The notes under the pieces are model-generated. The model saw only the letters and a program-made list of their open reading frames with translations. It was not told where the DNA came from and did no database searches. Made by a program: the position numbers and the translations under genes. Positions 10,466 to 18,299 of a stretch of 64,000 nt of DNA are shown here, piece by piece (the first letter of the stretch is position 1; every line of letters begins with the position of its first letter). The stretch spans positions 3,100,001 to 3,164,000 of the forward strand of contig NZ_AP024094.1 in assembly GCF_015140455.1 (NCBI RefSeq), read 5' to 3'. The stretch comes from Jeongeupia sp. HS-3. Lineage in GTDB: Bacteria; Pseudomonadota; Gammaproteobacteria; Burkholderiales; Chitinibacteraceae.

Positions 10466-11276
10466 GCCTACCTCCGCCGAGGTTCAATGCTGTGGCATAC
10501 GGCTCGGCAGCACGCTGGAACGGGACTGGTCCATCCGGCTCGCCGTTGATGAACTGTTTGACGAAGGGATGGGTCGATGCGCGCACCTCATCCGGCGTAC
10601 CTTCGGCGACGACGCGGCCGTCGGCGAGGAAATAGACATAATCGACAATCGCCAGCGATTCCGCCACGTCGTGAGTCACGACGATCGAAGCACCGCCGAG
10701 CGCATCGTTGAGCTGGCGGATCAGTTGGCCGGTGACGCCGAGCGAGATCGGATCCAGACCGGTAAACGGTTCGTCGTACAGCATGATCTGCGGATCCAGC
10801 GCAATCGCCCGCGCCAGCGCCACTCGGCGGGCCATGCCGCCGGACAGCTCGTTGGGCATCAGCGGCGCCGCGCTGCGCAGGCCGACCGCGTGCAGTTTCA
10901 TCAGCACCAGGTCACGAATGACCGATTCGGGCAAGTTGCTGCGTTCGCGCAGCGGAAAGGCGACGTTGTCGTAGACCGACAGGTCGGTAAACAGTGCGCC
11001 GAACTGGAACAGCATGCCGAGCTTGCGGCGCATCGCATAGAGCTGCGCCTCGCCCATCGTGGTGACCTCGTCGCCGCCGACGTGCACGCTGCCGCTATCG
11101 GCGCGCAATTGCCCGCCGATCAGCTTCAGCAAGGTTGTTTTGCCCGAGCCTGAGCCACCCATGATCGCGACCACCCGGCCACGGTCGATGCTGAGCGATA
11201 ACTCGCTCAGTACCGGCTGTTCGCCGTAAGCAAAAGAGACGTCGTTGAAAACGACGAGGGGGGCGGAATTGGACAA
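10458..11276 (-). CDS. mlaF: MlaF, ATPase of the phospholipid transporter, TTG start
   Basis: The 272-residue ATP-binding subunit of MlaFEDB. Walker A is GGSGSGKTTLLKL (about residues 40-52), the signature is LSGGMARRVALARA and Walker B is IMLYDEPFTGLDP, followed by VTHDVAESLAI. The reading frame is closed by a TAG three codons upstream of the TTG at 11274-11276, and no ATG or GTG precedes the conserved VVFNDVSFAYGEQ region by a sensible distance, so a TTG start seems required. First gene of the mlaFEDCB operon; divergent from the pilus locus with 172 bp between. Confidence 0.94.
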   Translation of the reverse strand: MSNSAPLVVFNDVSFAYGEQPVLSELSLSIDRGRVVAIMGGSGSGKTTLLKLIGGQLRADSGSVHVGGDEVTTMGEAQLYAMRRKLGMLFQFGALFTDLSVYDNVAFPLRERSNLPESVIRDLVLMKLHAVGLRSAAPLMPNELSGGMARRVALARAIALDPQIMLYDEPFTGLDPISLGVTGQLIRQLNDALGGASIVVTHDVAESLAIVDYVYFLADGRVVAEGTPDEVRASTHPFVKQFINGEPDGPVPFQRAAEPYATALNLGGGRHD

Positions 11277-11395
11277 GTTGGCTGACTAGACTGGTGAGTA
11301 CAAACAGGGGTCCATTGTACGACGAGCGCGATTGCCCAAGCCATTACAAAAAGGGCGAAAACAACACATACAATGTAAGCAAATATTCCGTGTGC

Positions 11396-11424
11396 TTGCT
11401 GCATGGTAGTATCTGGCTGACAAT
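11396..11424 (+). promoter_or_regulatory. Possible sigma-70 promoter for the MSHA-like locus
   Basis: TTGCTG (11396-11401) and GACAAT (11419-11424) are separated by 17 bases and lie 24 bases before the mshM start codon. The gap between divergent mlaF and mshM is the only sizeable non-coding stretch ahead of the pilus genes. No good Shine-Dalgarno sequence precedes the mshM ATG. Both promoter elements are partial matches only. Confidence 0.4.
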
Positions 11425-11448
11425 ATTTCGTGAATATTACCAATCGAT

Positions 11449-12318
11449 ATGTACTTGCAGCATTTCGGGCTCAATGCCCCGCCGTTCCGGATCACGCCGC
11501 ATCCGGCGTTTTTCTTCGGTGGCGGGCGTCGGGGCGAGGTGTTGGCGGCGCTGGTTTATGCCGTTCTGCATGGCGAGGGCTTGGTCAAGGTCGTCGGCGA
11601 AGTCGGTAGCGGCAAAACCATGCTGTGCCGGATGTTGCTGGAGCAATTGGCCGGCGAGGTCGATCTGGTTTTTATTCCGCATCCGCTGCTCGAACGTGAC
11701 GAAATCCTCGATGCGATCGCATCCGAATTGGGGCTGCCGCTTGAGCATGGCCGCAGCAATGCGCGTGTTCAGTCCCTGCAGCTGGCGCTGATCGAGCGGT
11801 TTGGCCGTGGCCGGCGCGTCGTGGTGGTCGTTGACGAGGCGCATGCAATGCCGGTGCTGGGGCTGGAAACGATAAGGCTGCTGTCCAATCTCGATCACGG
11901 CCACGACAAGCTGCTGCAGATCGTGTTGTTCGGCCAGCCAGAACTCGATACCCGACTCGAAAGTTACGAATTAAGACAGCTGTTCGAGCGGATTACTCAC
12001 GCTTTTGCATTACAGCCGCTACGCCGCGATGAGTTGTCGGCCTATCTGGAGTTTCGCCTGCGCGCGGCCGGTTATCGTGGCCCCCAGCCCTTTTCTGGCG
12101 CCGCGCTGAAGCAGATCGCCGGCGCTGCCGATGGTCTGGTGCGGCGTGCCAATATTCTTGCCGACAAGGCGCTGCTGGCGGCTTTCGCCGATGGCGCCCA
12201 CGCGGTCACCGGCCGACACGCCCGCGCTGCCGTCGCCGACTGCGGTTACCGCCGGGCGATGTGGTCTCCACGCCGCTTCTTTGGCGCTTTTCCCTTCTTT
12301 TGGCGCCGTCATGCTTGA
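11449..12318 (+). CDS. mshM: MSHA biogenesis AAA ATPase MshM (ExeA/GspA-like)
   Basis: A 289-residue AAA ATPase of the MshM/ExeA group, thought to act with the secretin and peptidoglycan-side proteins in assembling the pilus channel. The start MYLQHFGLNAPPFRITPHP is the classic N-terminus of this family. Walker A is GEVGSGKT (residues 50-57) and Walker B is RVVVVVDEAHAMPV; the sensor region LLQIVLFGQPELDTRL and the arginine-rich RITHAFALQPLRRDEL follow. Unlike ExeA it has no C-terminal membrane segment or peptidoglycan-binding domain. First gene of the pilus operon; it overlaps mshL by 8 bases. Confidence 0.9.
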   Translation: MYLQHFGLNAPPFRITPHPAFFFGGGRRGEVLAALVYAVLHGEGLVKVVGEVGSGKTMLCRMLLEQLAGEVDLVFIPHPLLERDEILDAIASELGLPLEHGRSNARVQSLQLALIERFGRGRRVVVVVDEAHAMPVLGLETIRLLSNLDHGHDKLLQIVLFGQPELDTRLESYELRQLFERITHAFALQPLRRDELSAYLEFRLRAAGYRGPQPFSGAALKQIAGAADGLVRRANILADKALLAAFADGAHAVTGRHARAAVADCGYRRAMWSPRRFFGAFPFFWRRHA

Positions 12319-14161
12319 TGTGAAGTGTTGGTTTTTGATCTCGCTGGGTGCGCTGCTATCGGGCTGTGCCGGCAACGCCGGCTTATCGGTGGCGGCTTCG
12401 CGGCATTTGTCCGCGCCGGCCAGCGCACCGGTGGCGATACCGCCGACCATCAGCGGCCTGCCTCCGCTACCCAAGCCGCGGGCGGCGGCGAAAACCGAGA
12501 CCTATAGCGTGGTCGTGCACAAGTTGCCGCTGGCCGAGCTGCTGTTTGCGCTGGGGCGAGATGCCAGGATCAACGTCGATGTGCACCCGGGTGTCAGCGG
12601 CGTGATCACGCTGAACGCGATCAACCAGACGCTGTCGCAGATCATGGATCGGGTGTCGCGCCAGGCCGATATCCGCTGGACGCTGGAGCACGGCGTGCTG
12701 GCGGTGATGCCGGATACGCCGTATCTGAAAACCTATGCGCTCGACTATATGAATGTGTCGCGCAATGTGAAATCGGCGGTGAGCATCCTCAACTCGGTGT
12801 CGAGCGTGGGGGGCAACAGTACGACCAGTAGTAGCGGGGCGACCACATCGTCATCGGCTTCGGGGGAGGGTGGCAATACCTCGAGTACGCAGCTGGAAAT
12901 GGCGTCCGAGCATCAGTTCTGGCGCCGACTGGAAAGCAATCTGAAGGTCTTGCTCGGGATCACCGACTCAGGCGCGGCGACGCCAAGCCTGGCGCAGCAG
13001 GCGGTGGCGCAGGTGGCGACATCCTCACCGACGCCGCAGCTCGCGCAGCAACTGGCCCAGATCGAAAAAACGCTCGCCCAGACCGGCAAGGCGCAGGCCG
13101 AAACCACCGCGCTACTGGCCAGAATGGCCCAGCCCGCGCCGCAGGCGGTGGCCGCGCCTGTCGTCGCCAATCAGGTCATCGTGCACCCGGAAACCGGCAT
13201 GATCACCGTGCGGGCCTCGCACAAGGATCAACTGCGCGTGGGCGAGATGCTCGCGGCGGTGCAGGCCAGCGCTTCACGGCAGGTGCTGATCGAGGCGACC
13301 ATCGTCGAAGTGGCGCTGTCGAACGAGTATCAGGCCGGCGTCGACTGGAGCCGCGTGGCGACCAACGGCGTCAACTTCGCAGTGCAGAACATCGGCGCGG
13401 CGCTGGCGCAGGCGCCATTCACCGCGGTGTCGTACAGCAATCCGAACCACGGTTTCGACATGACCGTGAAGATGCTCGAGCAGTTCGGCCGCACCCGCGT
13501 GCTGTCGAGCCCGAAGATCATCGCTCTCAATAACCAGACGGCGCTGATGAAGGTGGTCGAGGAGCAGGTCTACTTCACCATCACCCAGCAGACCAACCAG
13601 AACGACAGCCAGACCGTGACCAATCTGACCAGCACGCTCAACACCGTGCCGGTGGGGCTGGTGATGCAGGTGACGCCGCAGATCGCCGAGGACAACACGA
13701 TCGCGCTGAATGTGCGGCCGACGATCACCAATATCAGCGGCTTTGTCGCCGACCCGGCGGTCGCCTTGCTGGCGGCGCAGGCCAAGGTCAGCCTGCAGAG
13801 CCTGGTGCCGGTATTGCAGGTGCGCGAGTTCGATTCGACGCTGAAAGTGCCCAGTGGTCAGATCGCCGTGCTCGGCGGCTTGATCCAGGATTCGCTCGAC
13901 GCCAATCGCTCCGGGATCCCCGGTGTATCGCGCATCCCGGTCGCCGGCGATCTGTTCAGCTATCGCGACGACAAGGTCAGGAAGATCGAACTGGTGATCT
14001 TCCTGCGGCCGATGGTGGTGAAGAACGCCAGCGTCGATGGCGATTTTTCCGGCTTCAAGGACTATCTGCCTGGGCAGGATTTCTTTGATAAGCCGCAGGA
14101 TCAGGATCTATCCGCGTTTCAGGGCGGCCTGACGGCCTTGCCGGGCAAGGCACCGCGATGA
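12311..14161 (+). CDS. mshL: MSHA pilus secretin MshL
   Basis: Outer-membrane secretin channel through which the pilus would exit, 616 residues. It starts at the ATG overlapping the end of mshM. The signal peptide carries a lipobox (SLGALLSGC, Cys19), so it is probably a lipoprotein secretin. An N-terminal secretin/TonB short domain (VVHKLPLAELLFALGRDARI) is followed by an N-domain and a Ser/Thr/Gly-rich linker. A Gln/Ala-rich stretch (about residues 235-280) comes before the secretin domain, which ends with VPSGQIAVLGGLIQDSLDAN and KIELVIFLRPMVV, the conserved C-terminal beta-barrel motifs. The next gene overlaps by 4 bases. Confidence 0.93.
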   Translation: MLDVKCWFLISLGALLSGCAGNAGLSVAASRHLSAPASAPVAIPPTISGLPPLPKPRAAAKTETYSVVVHKLPLAELLFALGRDARINVDVHPGVSGVITLNAINQTLSQIMDRVSRQADIRWTLEHGVLAVMPDTPYLKTYALDYMNVSRNVKSAVSILNSVSSVGGNSTTSSSGATTSSSASGEGGNTSSTQLEMASEHQFWRRLESNLKVLLGITDSGAATPSLAQQAVAQVATSSPTPQLAQQLAQIEKTLAQTGKAQAETTALLARMAQPAPQAVAAPVVANQVIVHPETGMITVRASHKDQLRVGEMLAAVQASASRQVLIEATIVEVALSNEYQAGVDWSRVATNGVNFAVQNIGAALAQAPFTAVSYSNPNHGFDMTVKMLEQFGRTRVLSSPKIIALNNQTALMKVVEEQVYFTITQQTNQNDSQTVTNLTSTLNTVPVGLVMQVTPQIAEDNTIALNVRPTITNISGFVADPAVALLAAQAKVSLQSLVPVLQVREFDSTLKVPSGQIAVLGGLIQDSLDANRSGIPGVSRIPVAGDLFSYRDDKVRKIELVIFLRPMVVKNASVDGDFSGFKDYLPGQDFFDKPQDQDLSAFQGGLTALPGKAPR

Positions 14162-15393
14162 GCCTGTTGTTGCAGGCGCTCAAGCGCGCCGACGCGCAAA
14201 AGCGCCAGCCGATCGGTACTGCCGGGTTGGCGCAGCCGGAGCAAGCGACGCATCTGCAAGCGCCGACGATGACGCTGGCGCTGGAGGCGGATGAGCCCGC
14301 GATGGCCGAGATGCCGGCGCCGTCGCTGGCGGCCGAAGCGCTTGATGCCGTCGTGCCCGAGGCGCTGCCGCAACCGGCCGCGGAAGCAGTTCCGGAGCCG
14401 GTCTCGACGTTCAGATCGGAGCCGATCCACGCTGCTGCACTGACGCCTGCGATGGCCAGAACGGTGGCGCCGTCGCCGGCCTTGGCCAAGCAGGTTTTCG
14501 CCGCCAAGGTTCCGGCGCGTGGATGGCGGCCCAGTTCGCTGATCCTGTTGCTGCTTGCGGTACTGGTGGCCGTTGCCGCCGGCATCGCCATGCTCATGTT
14601 TGATCGGCCGGTCGCACCCACGCAGCCGCTGATCGCCGCACAGCCGGAGGCTGGCGTTGCTGTCGCCGCAGCGGCGCCGATGGCCTTGATCGAACCCGCC
14701 GTTCCGGCAGCGGCCGTGGCGAGCGCACCGCTTGCGCCGCCGTCACCGCCCGCCCCAGAGCGCATCGAGATGCAAGTACCGGCGGTTGCGCCGGCGCGGG
14801 TCGAAGTGCGCCGTAGCGAGGCCACCGAGCGCGTGCCGGCGGCGATCGAAGCCGGCTTCGAGGCCTACCAGTCCGGTCGCTGGGGCGATGCCGAGGCACA
14901 GTACCGCCGCGCCTTGCAGCAAGACCCCCGCTCGCGTGACGCCTTGCTCGGCCTCGCCGCCGCATTGGCGCAGCAAGGCAAAAGCGCGGGGGCGATCGAC
15001 GTCTATCGCCGCCTGAGCCAGCTGTACCCGGACGACGCGGCCGCGCAGGCCGGCCTCGCTGCGCTGCAGCAGGGCGGTGGCGAACGGCAGAGCGCCAGGC
15101 TCAAGCAGCAGGCCGACGGCGGCGATGCCGACGCGGCCTTCGTACTCGGCAACCGCCTGTCGTTTGAGGGGCGCTGGCCCGAGGCGCAGGCGGCGTACTT
15201 TCAGGCCTTCTCGCAGGAACCGAGCTCGGCCGATTACGCCTACAACCTTGCGGTCAGCCTTGATCGGCTGCAGCAGCCACAGCTGGCCGCCGACTATTAC
15301 CGCCGTGCGCTGAGCCTGGCCGGTGGCCGCTCGGCACGATTTGACGCGCAATTGGCCAAGGCGCGGCTCGCCGCGCTGACGGAGCCGCAATGA
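14158..15393 (+). CDS. mshN: MshN-like TPR membrane protein
   Basis: A 411-residue bitopic inner-membrane protein. The N-terminus MSLLLQALKRADAQKRQ is the usual MshN/GspB-like start. A long Ala/Pro/Glu-rich cytoplasmic region (residues 20-118) precedes one membrane segment (SSLILLLLAVLVAVAAGIAM, about 122-141). Another Ala/Pro-rich spacer leads into a periplasmic TPR region from about residue 225 (AGFEAYQSGRWGDAEAQYRR, RDALLGLAAALAQQGKSAGA, AFVLGNRLSFEGRWPEAQAA, DYAYNLAVSLDRLQQPQLAA). It overlaps mshL and mshE by 4 bases each. The role is taken from MSHA systems, where MshN is required for pilus assembly; its precise function is unknown. Confidence 0.85.
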   Translation: MSLLLQALKRADAQKRQPIGTAGLAQPEQATHLQAPTMTLALEADEPAMAEMPAPSLAAEALDAVVPEALPQPAAEAVPEPVSTFRSEPIHAAALTPAMARTVAPSPALAKQVFAAKVPARGWRPSSLILLLLAVLVAVAAGIAMLMFDRPVAPTQPLIAAQPEAGVAVAAAAPMALIEPAVPAAAVASAPLAPPSPPAPERIEMQVPAVAPARVEVRRSEATERVPAAIEAGFEAYQSGRWGDAEAQYRRALQQDPRSRDALLGLAAALAQQGKSAGAIDVYRRLSQLYPDDAAAQAGLAALQQGGGERQSARLKQQADGGDADAAFVLGNRLSFEGRWPEAQAAYFQAFSQEPSSADYAYNLAVSLDRLQQPQLAADYYRRALSLAGGRSARFDAQLAKARLAALTEPQ

Positions 15394-17102
15394 ACGCGCC
15401 GCTGCCGCGCCGGCTACCGCTGGGCGAACAACTGGTCGGCAAGGGGCTGATCAGCGACGACCAGCTGCGCATCGCGCTGATCGAGCAACGTCGGGGCGGC
15501 AAGCCGCTCGGCCAGACGCTGGTGCAGCTCGGCTTTTTGTCCGAGGCGATCCTGCGCGATGCACTGTCGGAAACCCTGGGACAGGACAGCGTCGATCTGG
15601 CGCACACCATTGCCGACCCGCAGGCGGTGCGCCTGATCGGCAAGGATTTCGCCAAGCGGCTGATGTTGTTGCCGATCGCGCTCGATCCGGATGCGGCGAC
15701 GCTGACGGTGGCGATGGTGCAGCCGAACAATCTGGTCGCGCTCGATCAGTTGCGGCTGTCGCTGCAAAACCGCTACACCATCGTGCCGCAGTTGGCGGCC
15801 GCATCGCAGCTGAATCACGCCATCGACCAGTGCTACGGTTTCGAGCTGTCGATCGACGGCATCCTGCACGAAATCGAAACCGGCGAGATCGACGAGGCCA
15901 GCCTGCAGCTGCAGGACGCCGAATACAACCAGCCGGTGGTGCGGCTGATCGACGCGCTGCTGGCCGACGCGGTATCGCGCGGCGCATCGGACATCCATTT
16001 CGAGCCCGAGCAGAGCTTCGTGCGCATCCGCTACCGCATCGACGGCGTGTTGCGGCAGATCCGCGCGCTGCACCGGACCTACTGGCCGGCGATGGTGGTG
16101 CGGCTCAAGGTGATGGCGCGGATGAATCTGGCCGAAACGCGCGCACCGCAGGACGGGCGCATTTCGCTGACGCTGGCCGGGCGGCCGCTGGATTTTCGCG
16201 TCGCCAGCCAGCCGACCACCTGGGGCGAGAACGTCGTCTTGCGGATTCTCGACCGTCACAAGGGCCTGGTCGCGCTCGATGCGCTCGGCCTGACCGACGC
16301 CAATTTGCAGCTACTGCAGCTGATGATCGCCCGCCCCGAAGGGCTGATCCTCGTGACCGGGCCGACCGGCAGCGGCAAGACCACCACGCTGTACTCGGTG
16401 CTGAGTCATATCAGTTCCGAGGCGATCAATATCATGACGCTCGAAGACCCGGTCGAGTATCCCTTGCCGCTGATCCGGCAGACCTCGGTGAACGAGGCGG
16501 TGAAAATGGATTTTGCCGACGGTATCCGCTCGATGATGCGTCAGGATCCGGACGTGATCCTCGTCGGCGAAATCCGCGACCGGGATACCGCCGAAATGGC
16601 CTTCCGCGCCGCGATGACCGGCCATCAGGTGTATTCAACGCTGCATACCAACTCGGCGATCGGTGCGGTGCCACGGCTGCTGGATATCGGCGTACTGCCC
16701 GACATCATTGCCGGCAACCTGATCGGCATCGTCGCGCAGCGCCTGGTGCGCAAGCTCTGCCGCCATTGCCGCGAGCCCTATGTCGCCGACGCGTTCGAGC
16801 TGAAGCTGCTTGGTCTGAGCGATGAGGCCGGGCCGGTGACGCTGTACCGCGCCGCCGGTTGCGCCCATTGCGAGCATCAGGGCTATCGCGGCCGGATGTC
16901 GGTGATGGAAATCCTCAAGTTCAACGATGAACTCGACGAGCTGATCGCCCGCCACGCGACCCTGCGCGAGATCCGCGCTGCCGCGGTGGCGACCGGCTTC
17001 GTGCCGCTGATCGAGGATGCCTGCCGGCGGGTGCGCGACGGGCTGACCACGCTCGAAGAAATCTCCCGCGTCGTCGACATGACCGCGCGCGCGGTGAGCT
17101 AG
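15390..17102 (+). CDS. mshE: Pilus assembly ATPase MshE
   Basis: A 570-residue GspE/PilB-class hexameric ATPase that drives pilin polymerisation from the cytoplasm. The N-terminus contains two tandem MshEN-like motifs (LGEQLVGKGLISDDQLRIAL at about residues 11-30 and LGQTLVQLGFLSEAILRDAL at 40-59); in V. cholerae MshE this domain binds cyclic di-GMP. The usual Arg before each Leu-Gly is Pro here. The catalytic part has Walker A GPTGSGKTTTLYSVL, Walker B DPDVILVGEIRD, the His-box TGHQVYSTLHTN, and a four-cysteine zinc site (CRHC and CAHC). The start overlaps mshN by 4 bases; mshG follows with no gap. Confidence 0.94.
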   Translation: MNAPLPRRLPLGEQLVGKGLISDDQLRIALIEQRRGGKPLGQTLVQLGFLSEAILRDALSETLGQDSVDLAHTIADPQAVRLIGKDFAKRLMLLPIALDPDAATLTVAMVQPNNLVALDQLRLSLQNRYTIVPQLAAASQLNHAIDQCYGFELSIDGILHEIETGEIDEASLQLQDAEYNQPVVRLIDALLADAVSRGASDIHFEPEQSFVRIRYRIDGVLRQIRALHRTYWPAMVVRLKVMARMNLAETRAPQDGRISLTLAGRPLDFRVASQPTTWGENVVLRILDRHKGLVALDALGLTDANLQLLQLMIARPEGLILVTGPTGSGKTTTLYSVLSHISSEAINIMTLEDPVEYPLPLIRQTSVNEAVKMDFADGIRSMMRQDPDVILVGEIRDRDTAEMAFRAAMTGHQVYSTLHTNSAIGAVPRLLDIGVLPDIIAGNLIGIVAQRLVRKLCRHCREPYVADAFELKLLGLSDEAGPVTLYRAAGCAHCEHQGYRGRMSVMEILKFNDELDELIARHATLREIRAAAVATGFVPLIEDACRRVRDGLTTLEEISRVVDMTARAVS

Positions 17103-18299
17103 ATGCAGTTCCGTTACCGCGCCGTCGATGCCGATGGCCGCATTCGTCAGGGCACGATGGATGCCGCCAATACGGCCGATCTGGAGCTGCGGCTCAAGCG
17201 GCTGGCGCTGTCGCTGATCCGCGCCCGCCCGGCGCGCGAGCTGCACGGACTGGCGGCGCGGCGCATCGGCCGGCGTGAACTGGTGACCTTCTGTTTTCAT
17301 CTTGAGCAGATGAGCCAGGCCGGCGTGCCGCTGATCGACGGGCTGATCGACCTGCGCGACAGCAGCGAACATCCGCGCTTCCGATTGGTGATCGCGCAAA
17401 TGATCGAAGACATCGAGGGCGGCAAGCTGTTCTCGCAGGCGCTGGCGATGCACCCGCGTGTGTTCAACCCGCTGTTCGTCAATCTGGTTCGCGCCGGCGA
17501 GGCCAGCGGCAAGCTGGCGGTGGTGCTGGCGAATCTGGCCGAATCGCTCAAATGGCAGGACGAACTGGCGGCGCAGGCCAAGAAGGTCATGGCGTATCCG
17601 CTGTTCGTCAGCGTGGTGGTGCTGGCGGTGATCGCGTTTCTGATGAGCTATCTGGTGCCGCAGATGGTCGAGTTCATGCGCTCGATGAACCAGACCTTGT
17701 CGTTCAATACCCGCTTGCTGATCGGCGTGTCACACGCGGTGGTCGAGTACGGCTGGTTGCTGATGCTGTTGCCAGTGCTGGCCATCGTGGCCTTGCCGGC
17801 GTGGGCGCGACGCGACGCGGCGATGGCCGAACGGCTCGATGCGCTCAAACTGAATGCCCCCTTCATCGGCCCGACCTTGAAGAAACTGTCGCTGGCGCGC
17901 TTCGCCGACCAGTTCGGCCTGCTCTACGCGGCGGGGATTCCGATTCTGGATGCGCTGGCGATTTGCGAAGGCATCGTCGGCAACCGGGCCATTGCCGCAG
18001 CGCTGGCGCGGGTACGCGGGCTGATTCGCGAAGGTGTCGGCATCGCCGCGAGCTTCGAGCGCGAGCAGCTTTTTCCACCGCTGGTGCAGCGCATGGTCAA
18101 GATCGGCGAGCAGACCGGCGGCATCGATACCGGCATGCGCAACGTCGCCTACTTTTTTCACCGTGATGTGCGCGAATCGATTTCGCGCATCCAGGGCCTG
18201 GTCGAGCCGACCATGACCGTGGTGCTCGGCCTCTTGCTGCTGTGGATCATGTCGGCGGTGCTGGGGCCGATTTTCGATACTGTCGGCAGGATGCGCTGA
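17103..18299 (+). CDS. mshG: Pilus inner-membrane platform protein MshG
   Basis: A 398-residue GspF/PilC-family platform protein that couples the MshE ATPase to pilin insertion. It has the duplicated GspF domain: FCFHLEQMSQAGVPLIDGLI with GGKLFSQALAMHPRVFNPLF in the first half, and LARFADQFGLLYAAGIPILD with EQLFPPLVQRMVKIGEQTGG in the second. Three membrane segments are visible, near residues 165-190, 215-235 and 365-390. The start codon follows the mshE stop codon directly, and the stop overlaps the next start by one base. Confidence 0.95.
   Translation: MQFRYRAVDADGRIRQGTMDAANTADLELRLKRLALSLIRARPARELHGLAARRIGRRELVTFCFHLEQMSQAGVPLIDGLIDLRDSSEHPRFRLVIAQMIEDIEGGKLFSQALAMHPRVFNPLFVNLVRAGEASGKLAVVLANLAESLKWQDELAAQAKKVMAYPLFVSVVVLAVIAFLMSYLVPQMVEFMRSMNQTLSFNTRLLIGVSHAVVEYGWLLMLLPVLAIVALPAWARRDAAMAERLDALKLNAPFIGPTLKKLSLARFADQFGLLYAAGIPILDALAICEGIVGNRAIAAALARVRGLIREGVGIAASFEREQLFPPLVQRMVKIGEQTGGIDTGMRNVAYFFHRDVRESISRIQGLVEPTMTVVLGLLLLWIMSAVLGPIFDTVGRMR

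Noticed and set aside
11207-11443. A 78-residue minus-strand reading with a hydrophobic segment, upstream of and overlapping mlaF
   Set aside because: It overlaps the start of mlaF out of frame, has no ribosome-binding site and would leave no room for promoters of the divergent operons.
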